DNA from: WTFY01 sp965220895
Lineage (GTDB): Bacteria; Pseudomonadota; Gammaproteobacteria; UBA4575
NCBI GenBank assembly: GCA_965220895.1
Contig: OZ244850.1
Span: 1,860,001 to 1,924,000, forward strand
DNA length: 64,000 nt
Direction of reading: 5' to 3'
Positions 25,526 to 34,989 of the stretch are shown here, piece after piece (positions within the stretch are counted from its first letter, which is position 1; each line of letters opens with the position of its first letter). The notes beneath the pieces were generated by a model. That model saw only the letters and a list, made by a program, of their open reading frames with translations, did no database searches and was not told the origin of the DNA. The position numbers and the translations under genes are program-made.

Positions 25526-27176
25526 AGTGACGATCAGGCGGGAGGTTCACGGCTCAACACGTGACAACTATGAAGTCATTGATGGACAGCAGAGGCTCGC
25601 GTCCTTTGTCTTGTTAGCTGGGTGCGTCATAAAGCATATCAGAAGCACTATTGCAGATCTGGAAGCACAGGGTGATCTTGGCGATGGTGAAAAAAAAGCG
25701 AAAACTTATCTCGAAGAAACTGAGACTGTTGTAAATAAACTTTATCTTACATTCCGGGACAATAAAGGGATTGAATACTCTGATGTCCCTAAGCTGATTC
25801 TCTCCAAAGCAGACGTCGATTTTTTTCAAAAGGTTGTCGCTGGCGAAGTGCCAGGTGGGATAGAACGCGAATCCCACAAAAGGATATTGTTTGCCTGGGA
25901 GCGTCTGAGTGATTTTGTGCAGTCCAAGATAGTGAAAAAAACCATGAGTGCGCCGGAAAAGGCCATGAGTATTCAACAATTCCTCGATGATGTTCTGGGG
26001 AAAGACTGCACCGCTATTTTTATGTGCTCCGATGAACGATCCGAGGCATATCAGATATTTCAGGTCTTGAATGATCGTGGCGTCCACCTAGGCACTGGTG
26101 ACTTGCTGCGTGCCCGTACACTGGAACTACTGGATGACAAGATCCACCAAAATACTCAAGATAAAGTTGCTGATAATTGGGACGATATTCTTGCCTACAT
26201 GCCTCGCGCGATTGATGATTACTTGCTTTGGTATTTCTCATCAATGGAGGGCCGTAGACCAAAACCCGTAGATCTCGCTGATGAGTTCCTCAAACACCGC
26301 TTCAAGTGTGAAAATAAAGACTCAATTAGTGCGCAGAGTGCACAACAGATATTGTCCGAAACAGAAAAACTAAACAAATCGTTTTCGACTCTAGCGACGA
26401 TGAATGATGGCGAGTGGCCTTGGGACGAATACAAAGGCACATCGACTTGGGATCGAGAACGATTGAGGATGCTGGTCACTCATCTCAAACATACTAATGC
26501 AATGCCTCTAATGCTTTCTTTGATGACACTGGGGCCGACAAAATTCGCTGAAGCAGTTGCGTGTATTGAGCGTTTCATTTTTCGGTACAAGACGATTGTG
26601 AACGCTCATATCACACCGATGACTAGAGTTTATTTGAAGCATGCAAAAGCGATTCGAGACCCAGGAAAATACTTTATCAAGTATCTTCGTACCGATTTGT
26701 CTGAGTTGATAGACAGATTTGCACCCGATAGCATTTTTGAAACAGCCATCCGACAGATCAAATTCTCTCCGAGACAAGGCAACACCCATATCCGTTACTT
26801 TCTCATTACCATTGAAGACTATAGTAAGTGGGTGGAGTCTGGTGCTGCTGGCGTCCCTAAATGCAAGGATAAAACGCGTGTCTTTGATTTCAACACGACA
26901 ACCATTGAGCATGTTTATCCACGGCAACCTTCAGAAGATGATAAGAATGACGACTTGGAAAGTGTTAAACATGTGCTTGGTAACCTTACGATACTAAGTC
27001 CCGAGGAGAATGAGGACTTGAAGAATAAACCGCCAGAAAAGAAGCTGGAGGCATTTGCACATTCAAGTGTTAAATTGAATCGAGAAATTGCTGAGAATGA
27101 TGAGTGGACGAAGACAATAGTTGAACAGCGCACAAACCACCTTGCAGGAAAAGCGCTGAAGATATTCGTTCCTTGA
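25512..27176 (+). pseudogene. DUF262/DUF1524 (GmrSD-type) nuclease gene, 5'-truncated
   Basis: The reading frame begins inside the DUF262 domain at about FFGGIVTIRREV. The catalytic-type motif VIDGQQRLASFVLLAG follows 15 residues later, but the usual 70-80 residues before it are missing. The rest is intact: a long helical middle and a DUF1524 HNH-like end with TTIEHVYPRQPSEDD and LGNLTILSPEENEDLKN. GmrSD-like proteins are type IV or phage-defence nucleases. The open frame extends upstream to TTG 25476, but those codons are antisense to the dndD fragment. The 5' end therefore meets the truncated dndD end to end, so expression of an active protein is doubtful. Confidence 0.8.
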
Positions 27177-27623
27177 TATTTGTTAGTTTTGAATTTTGAT
27201 TGGTTGCAGCGGTTTTCTTGAGAGGCATCAGGTAGTCCAGACTTGATCTGCAGGTCTGGACCACTACACCTGATTGCATCGTTGAGTTTAGCACCAGTTC
27301 CAAGCTAATGAAGGAGAGAGTATGAGAGTGATCTGCCACATTAGATACTGTGGAAAGTGGATACTTGGTCTGAGACTACGTAGCGTCACAGTTTTCTCGG
27401 CAGGTATTTGATTTTCTTACAAGGCTCAAGCAATATAATGCGGATAAAGCCCAATACTTGGTATTGCTCTTAGCATGAACTGCAAGATGTAGGGGCAGGC
27501 TGAAAATATTGCAGAGGGGCCGTCCACACGGTGGTGGCTGTTTCGCCAATACGCCCCGTCTGCATAGATATCGGCCATCCCGGCAGATGAGAAGTGAGAA
27601 TACCAGCCAAAGGAAAACAAGCG
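27177..27623. other. Intergenic stretch before the XamI-type genes
   Basis: About 447 bp with no credible gene. An 8-bp hairpin, GTCCAGAC/GTCTGGAC at 27235-27261, lies 60 bp after the DUF262 stop, without a clear T-run, so terminator function is unsure. The promoter of the following operon must lie here; I could not fix it. Confidence 0.45.
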
Positions 27624-28586
27624 GTGGCAGTCAACAGAGACAATCCGGATCAGTGGAAGCAGGACATTGCGCAGTCGGTGGATATGTACAACGACTGGTT
27701 CATGCGCTTTGCCCCGAAAGCCTACCGGACGACACGGGTGCAGACTACAAAGGATGTCGAGGCGACGCTTAAGGCGACGAGGAACCTGACAGATGTGGGG
27801 GTAGAGCTGCTGAGGGCGAAGCCCTCAGTGCTGCCGTCACTGCGGATGTCGACCTGCCCGCCCCTGGCCGTGGACCGGTTGGTCGGACTTGCCGGTATCT
27901 CCGGGAACTTGGTCAGGACGATGGAGAAGAATCACAAGCTCCCGCCGAGAATGCCGCGGCGGGAACTGAACAGCGACCTTGGCAAGATCACGCAGATCAT
28001 TGAAAAAATGGCCGACCCGGATATTTTCGTCTGGCTTGAGCACGGCGGAGACCCGTCCGAACAGGAGGTGCACCGGGCCGCGACGATCGTGGCCGATCGC
28101 CTCTGCGGTGCCGTCGCCAATCCGATTATCCGGAATGCGCAGGAAAAGCGTCAGCTTGCTGCGATCGGGGAGTGGCTGACAGGTTCAGGCTATCGGAATC
28201 TGCCGTCAGGCGAAGGGACGACGTACGATGCCATGGAGCCAGGGACGTTCTCGTTCCGGTTGAACGTGCCAGTCAAGCAGGAGGGCACGGGCAAGAAGGT
28301 CAATATTCCGGTCGATGCCGTCGTGATGCCGAAAACGGCGAAGGCCGGTGAGCTTCCGTTGCTGATCGAGGCGAAGTCGGCTGGCGATTTCACGAACGTC
28401 AACAAGCGACGCAAGGAAGAAGCGGCAAAGATGAGCCAGCTGCTTCGTACTTACGGGCAGGACGTGCGGTTCATCCTGTTTCTGTGTGGGTATTTCGACA
28501 GCGGATATCTGGGATATGAGGCAGCAGAAGGTATCGACTGGGTGTGGGAACATCGTATCGACGATCTTGGAAAGTTTGGGCTGTAG
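27624..28586 (+). CDS. XamI-family type II restriction endonuclease
   Basis: About 320 residues starting at GTG 27624, preceded at ~10 bp by AAAGGAA; an upstream GTG at 27594 is in frame. The N-terminus VNRDNPDQWKQDIAQSVDMY and YNDWFMRFAPKAYRTTRVQT, then LRMSTCPPLAVDRLVGLAGI, are characteristic of XamI-type enzymes. The catalytic core is IPVDAVVMP (Asp231) followed by LPLLIEAKSAGDF (Glu249, Lys251), a PD-(D/E)XK site. By family the target would be GTCGAC. It directly abuts its methyltransferase gene. Confidence 0.85.
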   Translation: MAVNRDNPDQWKQDIAQSVDMYNDWFMRFAPKAYRTTRVQTTKDVEATLKATRNLTDVGVELLRAKPSVLPSLRMSTCPPLAVDRLVGLAGISGNLVRTMEKNHKLPPRMPRRELNSDLGKITQIIEKMADPDIFVWLEHGGDPSEQEVHRAATIVADRLCGAVANPIIRNAQEKRQLAAIGEWLTGSGYRNLPSGEGTTYDAMEPGTFSFRLNVPVKQEGTGKKVNIPVDAVVMPKTAKAGELPLLIEAKSAGDFTNVNKRRKEEAAKMSQLLRTYGQDVRFILFLCGYFDSGYLGYEAAEGIDWVWEHRIDDLGKFGL

Positions 28587-30134
28587 ATGATGAAGAAAGT
28601 AACTGCAGCATTAGAGGTTCGGAGGCTGATCCTGCAGGAAGAGCTGGACGCGGAGAAGGACGCGACTGCGCGGAACCGGATGGGCCAGTTCGCGACACCG
28701 ACAAACTTGGCAGTCGATATACAATGCTGCGCGAAGGCACATCTTGGCAAGAGCGGGAAAGTGCGGTTCTTCGACCCGGCGATTGGGACGGGTTCTTTCT
28801 ATTCAGCCTTGCTGGACGTGTTCCCGCGATCTCGTATCGGTGCTGCCATGGGATATGAAATCGATCCACATTATGGCAGCCAGGCAGTGAAACTGTGGAG
28901 TGAAACTGGACTGGATATCCGGCTGGAAGACTTCACGCAGGCCGAAGCGCCAGGGAAAAAATTCAACCTGCTGATCTGCAACCCGCCATATGTGAGGCAT
29001 CACCATATCGTCAACGGCGAGAAGCAACGCCTGAAGCTGCGCACGCAGGAGGCCTGCGGCGTCGAGATCAACGGTCTGGCCGGGCTGTACTGCTATTTCC
29101 TCGGGTTAAGTCATGCTTGGATGAGCGACGGCGGACTGGCAGGCTGGCTGATCCCGAGCGAATTTATGGACGTGAATTACGGCGCGTCAGTGAAGCGCTA
29201 TCTGCTCGACAAGGTGACGCTGGTGCACATTCACCGGTTTGATCCGGCCGATGTGCAATTCGGCGATGCGCTCGTGTCTTCGACCGTGGTGTGGTTCCGC
29301 AAGGAGCCGCCGCCGGAAAGACATGAAGTGCGATTCACATATGGCGGTTCGTTGCAACAGCCAAAAGTGGACCGGCTGGTGCCCGTGGGGACACTGCGCC
29401 GTGACCCGAAGTGGACACGCTACCCGATGAAAGAGACCTATGAAGAGGCCAGGGGTCCGGTACTGGGTGATTTCTTCAAGATCAAGCGTGGCATCGCGAC
29501 GGGGCACAACCGCTATTTCATTCTATCGGCCGAGGAAGTCGAGCAGCGTGGTCTGCCGATGGAGGCGTTTAAGCCGATCCTGCCCAGTCCGCGCTACTTG
29601 CCGGACGACGAGGTTAAGGATGACCAGAAGGGCAACCCCGTGCTGGAAAGACGCTTGTTCCTGCTTGATCCTCCGTGGGAAGACGACGAGATCAGGACGC
29701 GCTATCCGAAGCTTTGGGCCTATCTGGAAGAAGGCAAGGCGAAGGGCATCGCTGACCGTTATCTTTGCCGGCACCGGAAGCTCTGGTACACGCAGGAGAG
29801 TCGCCCGCCCGCACCGTTCGTTTGCACCTACCTCGGTCGGCGCGACAAGAAGAGCGGGCGACCGTTCCGTTTCATATTGAACAATTCGAAAGCGACGGCC
29901 GCGAATGTGTATTTACTGCTGTACCCGAAAAGTCCGATTGATCGTATCTTGCATGACAGCCCGGAACTGAAACGCCAGGTTTGGCAGTTTCTGAACGAGA
30001 TTTGTCCGAAGGCGATGCTCGGTGAAGGGCGTGTGTATGGCGGTGGGCTGCACAAGCTGGAGCCGAAGGAGCTGGGGAATGTCCCGGTAAAGGCGATCAG
30101 TGAACTTTTGCCGGAGAAAATACACCTGCGGTAG
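28587..30134 (+). CDS. N6-adenine DNA methyltransferase, partner of XamI-type enzyme
   Basis: A 515-residue protein; ATG 28587 follows the endonuclease stop directly (a second ATG at 28590). Motif X-like GQFATP is at 33-38, the SAM motif DPAIGTGSF at 63-71 and the catalytic NPPY at 132-135 (LLICNPPYVRHHH), the arrangement of gamma-class N6-adenine methylases. The target-recognition domain should be in the C-terminal half. It protects the host from the adjacent nuclease. Confidence 0.9.
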   Translation: MMKKVTAALEVRRLILQEELDAEKDATARNRMGQFATPTNLAVDIQCCAKAHLGKSGKVRFFDPAIGTGSFYSALLDVFPRSRIGAAMGYEIDPHYGSQAVKLWSETGLDIRLEDFTQAEAPGKKFNLLICNPPYVRHHHIVNGEKQRLKLRTQEACGVEINGLAGLYCYFLGLSHAWMSDGGLAGWLIPSEFMDVNYGASVKRYLLDKVTLVHIHRFDPADVQFGDALVSSTVVWFRKEPPPERHEVRFTYGGSLQQPKVDRLVPVGTLRRDPKWTRYPMKETYEEARGPVLGDFFKIKRGIATGHNRYFILSAEEVEQRGLPMEAFKPILPSPRYLPDDEVKDDQKGNPVLERRLFLLDPPWEDDEIRTRYPKLWAYLEEGKAKGIADRYLCRHRKLWYTQESRPPAPFVCTYLGRRDKKSGRPFRFILNNSKATAANVYLLLYPKSPIDRILHDSPELKRQVWQFLNEICPKAMLGEGRVYGGGLHKLEPKELGNVPVKAISELLPEKIHLR

Positions 30135-30175
30135 GAAAGGCAAGGTGAACTGTTCGAGGAAGCAGTTGCGCAGAC

Positions 30176-30314
30176 CCAAGGTTGACTGTACCAGTCATGT
30201 ACATCTTGCAAGTTCTTACAAGGTGCAAGTGATTGATTATTGAACTTCAGTATTGAGCGGGAAAGCGCCCCAAGTAACTGATTAATAATTTAATTTATGC
30301 TCACATACTGCCTA
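30176..30314. repeat. Subterminal island repeat, copy A (no tRNA end)
   Basis: This ~139-bp segment, from CCAAGGTTGACTGTACC to ACATACTGCCTA, matches 40643-40781 and 41857-41995 with scattered differences. The copies share ATTCTTACAAGG or a near variant, GTGATTGATTAT, AACTTCAGTATTG and GATTAATAA. In the other two copies the match runs on into a tRNA-Arg 3' fragment; copy A diverges exactly there. It therefore looks like an old island end that lost its att core. Confidence 0.8.
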
Positions 30315-30442
30315 AACCCCAAGCATTCCAGTCAGCTTTGATGCGGTGACAGAGCCCAAACATTTTCCCTGGTACTTCAGCCACTCAACATCATCCAGGA
30401 CTTGGCTGCTGATACAATCACTATCCCTCTTGCACGATACCC

Positions 30443-30934
30443 TTGCCAGATGACCTTAAGAAGCTGCCCTTGAACGGGTTACTGGAGCTGTATGTCTCCG
30501 TCATGCGTGAACTGCGGGGCAGGGGTATTGTGCGCAGCGAGAACAACCCGACTGGTGACCTTGCTGAGTTTCTGTTTTGCCACACCTTCGACTGGCAGCG
30601 AGCTGCGAATTCAGAGAAGGGGTTCGATGCCAAGGATCAAAATGGCAAGCGTTACCAAATAAAGGGGCGGCGCATCCATAGTCGCAATAGGTCGTCTTGT
30701 CAGCTTTCGGCCATTCGCGACCTCAATGGTTTCGATACACTTGCAGCAGTTCTGTTCGACGATAGCTATCGTGTACTTCGTGCTGCTCTGATCCCGTGTG
30801 GAATCGTCCGTGCAAAATCTAAGTACGTCAAACATACCAACAGCTACAGATTCACGCTAACCGATGAGATATGGAATGAAAATAGGGTGGTAGATGTGAC
30901 TATGGAGATTCAGGCGGTTGAAGCAGAAATCTGA
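30443..30934 (+). CDS. Small PD-(D/E)XK-like nuclease protein
   Basis: A 163-residue protein read from TTG 30443, since conserved-looking N-terminal residues (DDLKKLPLNGLLELYVSVMR) precede any ATG. It has NPTGDLAEFLFC with Glu42, KGFDAKDQNGKRYQIKGRR with Asp62 and Gln72-Ile-Lys74, then DTLAAVLFDDSYRVLRAALI. The E...D...QIK spacing is that of a minimal restriction-endonuclease fold. Proteins like this are common near restriction loci, but no role is proven. It lies just right of repeat copy A, so belongs to a different accretion step from the XamI pair. Confidence 0.6.
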   Translation: MPDDLKKLPLNGLLELYVSVMRELRGRGIVRSENNPTGDLAEFLFCHTFDWQRAANSEKGFDAKDQNGKRYQIKGRRIHSRNRSSCQLSAIRDLNGFDTLAAVLFDDSYRVLRAALIPCGIVRAKSKYVKHTNSYRFTLTDEIWNENRVVDVTMEIQAVEAEI

Positions 30935-31390
30935 AAAGCCGCCGCTTTTCTAGATTCTATTCAGACCCAGATGTGTATATTAATAAAACGGACATTGTCT
31001 TAACTTCAAAATGTCCAAATATTTGGATTGCCAAACTTGCATGCTGATTCATTGAAACTCGTTGTTGTCATAAAGTTCCTCAATAAGCAGCAGTGTCTCC
31101 CCGAATACCGCGAGGGCCTCATCAGAGGTTACAGTTCTGCTTGCATGCAATACGTCACTGAGACGCCCGTAAAGATCTCGCAATCTTTTTCTAAGTGATC
31201 CAGATGAGATTCTTTTGTGTTGTGTTTCCCACTTGAATTTCTCAACAGATAGCTGGCGTGCATCCGTTTCAGAAGCTGAGTTACATCGCCTGCATATGTC
31301 GTAGACACTTGCTTCAAGCAAAGTTCGGCATAATCCATAAGCCGCATCGTACTGCTGAAAGGCATAGCAGTTTTTAACTTGATCCACTAG

Positions 31391-33012
31391 CCCGGATATT
31401 GCATGAGGGGGTGGGCAAGGGCTCCTGTAATTCGATATAATTCAGTTAGTTAGCCTGATACCGAAGGAGTCCTTGCCCATGACAGATTGTACCCAAGAAT
31501 CCCTCGCCTTTCCACGCTGTAAAGGCCGCCGGGTCGAGGCCCGTTTTACGGGCGGGGCGATCACCTCCGACGCTGGCGCATTGCTGCTGCGCTCTGCTGA
31601 CCGCCGGCTTGGCCTGAGCGCCCAGGTGGCCCGTGCCCTGCACGATCCGAGGCGCCAGGCCAGCTGTACCCATGCGGTCCGCTCCCTGGTGCGCCAGCGC
31701 CTGTATGGCCTGGCCCTGGGCTACGAGGACCTCAACGATCACGACGACCTGCGCGCCGACCCGGCGCTGCAGACGGCCGTCGACCAGGACCGGCCCCTGG
31801 CCAGCGCCTCGACCCTGTGCCGCTTCGAGCAGCGCGCCGACCGGGAGGCGGCCCTGCGCCTGCATGAAGTGCTCATCGGGCAGTTCATCGCTTCATACCA
31901 ACGCCCGCCCCGGCGCCTCATCCTGGACTTCGACGCCACCGACGACGCCGTGCACGGCCAGCAGGAAGGGCGTGGCTTCCATGGCTATTACGATCACTAC
32001 TGCTTCTTGCCCCTGTACGTGTTCTGCGGCCACCGCCCGCTGGTCAGTTACCTGCGCACCAGCCGCATCGATGCGGCCCGCCACGCCTGGGCGATCCTCG
32101 CCCTGCGGGTCAAGCGCCTGCGCCGGGTCTGGCCGAAGGTGAAGATCACCTTGCGCGCAGACAGCGGCTTTTGCCGCTGGCGCATGCTGCGCTGGTGCGA
32201 GGACCATGACGTGGACTACATCGTCGGCATCGCCCGCAATGCGCGCCTGCATGCGCGCGCGGCGCCCTGGCGGGATGCGGCCCGGGACGCCTTTGCGCGG
32301 TGCGGCAAAAAGCAGCGCCTGTTCGGGACCTTTACGTATGCCGCCAAGCGCTGGGACCGCTCCCGGCGCGTCATCGTCAAGGCCGAGCACAGTGCCCGGG
32401 GCGCCAACCCGCGCGATGTGCTGACCAACCTCAAGGGTGCACCGCGTACCCTGTATGATCGCCTCTACTGTGCCCGGGGCGACATGGAGAACCGCATCAA
32501 GGAACAGCAGCTCGACCTGTTCGCCGATCGCACCTCCTGTCATCGCTGGTGGCCCAACCAGTACCGGCTGCTGTTGTCCACCTTCGCCTATACGCTGCTG
32601 CACGCCATCCGCGTGCAGGCCCTGGCCGGCACCCGAGGGGCCCGCGCCTGTGCCGGCACGATCCGCCTCAGGCTGCTGAAGGTCGGGGCCGTGGTGTTGC
32701 GCAACACCCGGCGCATCCAGTTACTGCTCTCCAGTGCCTATCCCCATGCGGACCTGTTCCGGCTCGCTGTCGCACGGCTCGATCCCGGATAGGGACTGCC
32801 GGCCCGGACCATCAGGCCCCTCGGGCCCCGGCCCAGGGACCGGTGCGCCCCACACCTGCAGCAGACGGGAAAACTACCTCAAATGTCCCCGTGCATCGCC
32901 CGAACCGGGCCGCAAACCGGGGCCATGATGCTGAACGACAACGCGCAGACCCGACCCTCCCATGAAAACCGCTCCATCCCGCCTCAATCGGCAGACTCAT
33001 GCAATATCCGGG
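31391..33012 (+). mobile_element. IS1380-family insertion sequence, complete
   Basis: A 1622-bp element with perfect terminal inverted repeats: CCCGGATATTGCATGAG at 31391-31407 and its complement at 32996-33012. It is flanked by a 4-bp target duplication, CTAG (31387-31390 and 33013-33016). It holds one transposase gene and is much more GC-rich than the surrounding cargo, indicating recent arrival. The target gene can be restored in frame by removing it. Confidence 0.93.
31479..32792 (+). CDS. IS1380-family transposase
   Basis: A 437-residue DDE transposase from ATG 31479 (TTG 31473 also possible). The N-terminus has the family pattern FTGGAITSDAGALLLRSADR. The catalytic acidic residues sit in LILDFDATDDAVHG, KITLRADSGFCRW and YCARGDMENRIKEQQLDLF. 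Full length for the family, with both IS ends intact, so it may be active. Confidence 0.93.
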   Translation: MTDCTQESLAFPRCKGRRVEARFTGGAITSDAGALLLRSADRRLGLSAQVARALHDPRRQASCTHAVRSLVRQRLYGLALGYEDLNDHDDLRADPALQTAVDQDRPLASASTLCRFEQRADREAALRLHEVLIGQFIASYQRPPRRLILDFDATDDAVHGQQEGRGFHGYYDHYCFLPLYVFCGHRPLVSYLRTSRIDAARHAWAILALRVKRLRRVWPKVKITLRADSGFCRWRMLRWCEDHDVDYIVGIARNARLHARAAPWRDAARDAFARCGKKQRLFGTFTYAAKRWDRSRRVIVKAEHSARGANPRDVLTNLKGAPRTLYDRLYCARGDMENRIKEQQLDLFADRTSCHRWWPNQYRLLLSTFAYTLLHAIRVQALAGTRGARACAGTIRLRLLKVGAVVLRNTRRIQLLLSSAYPHADLFRLAVARLDPG

Positions 33013-33602
33013 CTAGTCGCCTTACACTTTCTGAAGGATCGCACTGCAGAATCATCGGCCTCATCTTCGCTAGTGCGCTGACGTACTCATAATGGCTAAA
33101 CCATGAATAAAGCAAATTCGAGCCTAGTTCATCAAACTCAAATTCATCAAATACTTCTGCCGATGAATCGTTGCCATCAAGTTTTAGTACTTGTTCAACG
33201 ACTATGTCTGATGGCAGACCGTCACTGCCAATAATTTTGCGGAATGCCTTGCTTGTTTTACTGTTTTCGGTTGATATGACTGGCTTCCCAAGCATTTCAA
33301 GCTTTAGGCTGTCTCGCAGCCTGACATACTTTTTTAAGAGACGGCCAAGTTCGTTTATATTGCCCGAGATTATTGTTCGACAGATCTGTTGGTCGAGTTC
33401 CGCTAACTTCAGTGCATCTTCTTGTAAAGTCATTGACCAATTAGAGCAGATTCCAGTTTGCAGGTCGATTCTTAAATGACTTATGCTTGTGGGCAGGTTC
33501 ATTGGACAGTTAAGTGCAGTAACTGCCATTAGTCCTAAGCGAAGATTTCTCTGTTGGCTAATCAACTTTATCCGGATAATGTAAATTTTGAGCTAAAACA
33601 CA

Positions 33603-34985
33603 ATGGCTTATGTCACCTCCCATAGCAGTAAGCCGGACTCTTCGCTAGCTGTATCAACCAGCGATTGGGGCGATGAGGATTCTGTTTCTTTATTTCTCAA
33701 TCGATGCCAAATTGACACTCCTAAACCGCTAGTCGCGTCTATGTGGGAGCATGTTGCCGGCTATAGAGATCAGATAAATACAGCGGTTGATTTTGGTGCT
33801 GGCGACGGGCGGTTTTCAGCCTCCGGCCTATACGGGAAATATATTGGTTATGAAATTGATAACAGGCGGTGTGGTTCTGTTGGTCGCAATGCCGTGATTC
33901 GTAAGGAATGTGCTTTCAGTACATCGATATCGGATGCGGATCTGTGCATTGGAAATCCTCCATTCGTCCGCAATCAAGATATACCGGATGGGTGGCGAAA
34001 TAAGGTAGCGAAAGTCCTCGAAAAGAGGGCTGGAGTAAAACTTTCTGGGCTGGCTAACGCATGGCAGTATTTCTTTTTGCTTGGCTTGGTAAGCATTAAA
34101 TCGGATGGGTTATGTGTCCTTATTATTCCATTCGAATGGGTGTCACGCCCTTCAGCAGGCAACATTCGAAATTACATTAAATCGAATCAGTGGAACGTCG
34201 ACGTTTACCGGCTTTCTGATAAAACATTCAGCAGTGTTTTAACCACAGCGTCAATTACAGTTGTCGATAAATTACAGCGTCATGGACGCTGGCGATATTT
34301 TGAAGAAACAGATGTTGGTAAATTTCGCCCTGTACCTAGCCCCTGCGGTTCTAATGAAGGTGTACTTCCGTATGCATCGAAAAGCGCTTGCACGCTTGAG
34401 ACACCCAGGGCAACTCGTGGTCTTAGTCCAGGCTCTCAGAAAGTGTTTGTACTTACAGAAGGTGAACGTATTTTTAATGGGTTGCACTTGAGGTCGGATG
34501 TTATTGCATGTGTGACGTCGCTTCGTCCTTTGCCCAATGATGTAACAGTTTTAGATCAGACTGTTTTTGACAAATTCTATAGAAAGGCTGGCCAAAAATG
34601 CTGGTTAATCAGAACAGATAAGTGCATGTCTAAGCGTTTGATTGCATATGTTGAATCATTACCTGAGGAGCTCTATCAGACCAAGACCTGTCGCGAACGT
34701 GACATTTGGTGGAATTTTAGAATGCCGAACACACCTGATGTGCTCATGGCTCAAACGTTTAAACAGGGTTTCCCCAAAGCAGTTAAAAATGTTGTTGGGG
34801 CAAAAGCAGTTGGTGGGGTTTGCGGAATCTATAATCTAACATCGGCCCAGATTAACGAGTTAGTCTCAGGCTTGGACGGGATGGATTTTAGTGACAGGAT
34901 TGTCAGTTACGCAAACGGGTTGCATAAAATTGAAATCAATCAGCTGAACTATGTCCTTACGAGTTATTTCGGTGCAGAATCCTAA
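33603..34985 (+). CDS. N6-adenine DNA methyltransferase of a signalling-linked operon
   Basis: A 460-residue protein: SAM motif DFGAGDGRF at 63-71, acidic loop IGYEIDN near 81-87, and the catalytic NPPF at 118-121 (LCIGNPPFVRNQDI). The C-terminal two thirds probably hold target recognition (FDKFYRKAGQKCWLI region). It is first in a four-gene plus-strand operon with gaps of 4 bp or overlaps until 38354. No restriction enzyme gene directly accompanies it; instead it is linked to a kinase-like and a receiver-like gene. The methylated sequence is unknown. Confidence 0.85.
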   Translation: MAYVTSHSSKPDSSLAVSTSDWGDEDSVSLFLNRCQIDTPKPLVASMWEHVAGYRDQINTAVDFGAGDGRFSASGLYGKYIGYEIDNRRCGSVGRNAVIRKECAFSTSISDADLCIGNPPFVRNQDIPDGWRNKVAKVLEKRAGVKLSGLANAWQYFFLLGLVSIKSDGLCVLIIPFEWVSRPSAGNIRNYIKSNQWNVDVYRLSDKTFSSVLTTASITVVDKLQRHGRWRYFEETDVGKFRPVPSPCGSNEGVLPYASKSACTLETPRATRGLSPGSQKVFVLTEGERIFNGLHLRSDVIACVTSLRPLPNDVTVLDQTVFDKFYRKAGQKCWLIRTDKCMSKRLIAYVESLPEELYQTKTCRERDIWWNFRMPNTPDVLMAQTFKQGFPKAVKNVVGAKAVGGVCGIYNLTSAQINELVSGLDGMDFSDRIVSYANGLHKIEINQLNYVLTSYFGAES

Positions 34986-34989
34986 ACCC

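Larger units (their letters stand above)
31049..33565 (-). pseudogene. Helical (HEPN/DUF4145-like?) gene split by the IS1380 element
   Basis: Two minus-strand pieces, 33565-33013 and 31386-31049, are separated by the IS at 31391-33012. Removing the IS and one CTAG copy gives a continuous 891-bp frame (296 residues); the joint reads ESVRRLVDQVKNCYAFQQYD. The C-terminal part CRTLLEASVYDICRRC resembles the HEPN-like helical domain of DUF4145-type proteins. The N-terminal part has no recognised motif. The gene is divergent from the four-gene methyltransferase operon with a 37-bp gap, so it may once have been a fifth component or a regulator. It is now disrupted. Confidence 0.75.

Noticed and set aside
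27235..27261. Hairpin GTCCAGAC/GTCTGGAC as a terminator
   Set aside because: No T-tract after it; left only as a remark.
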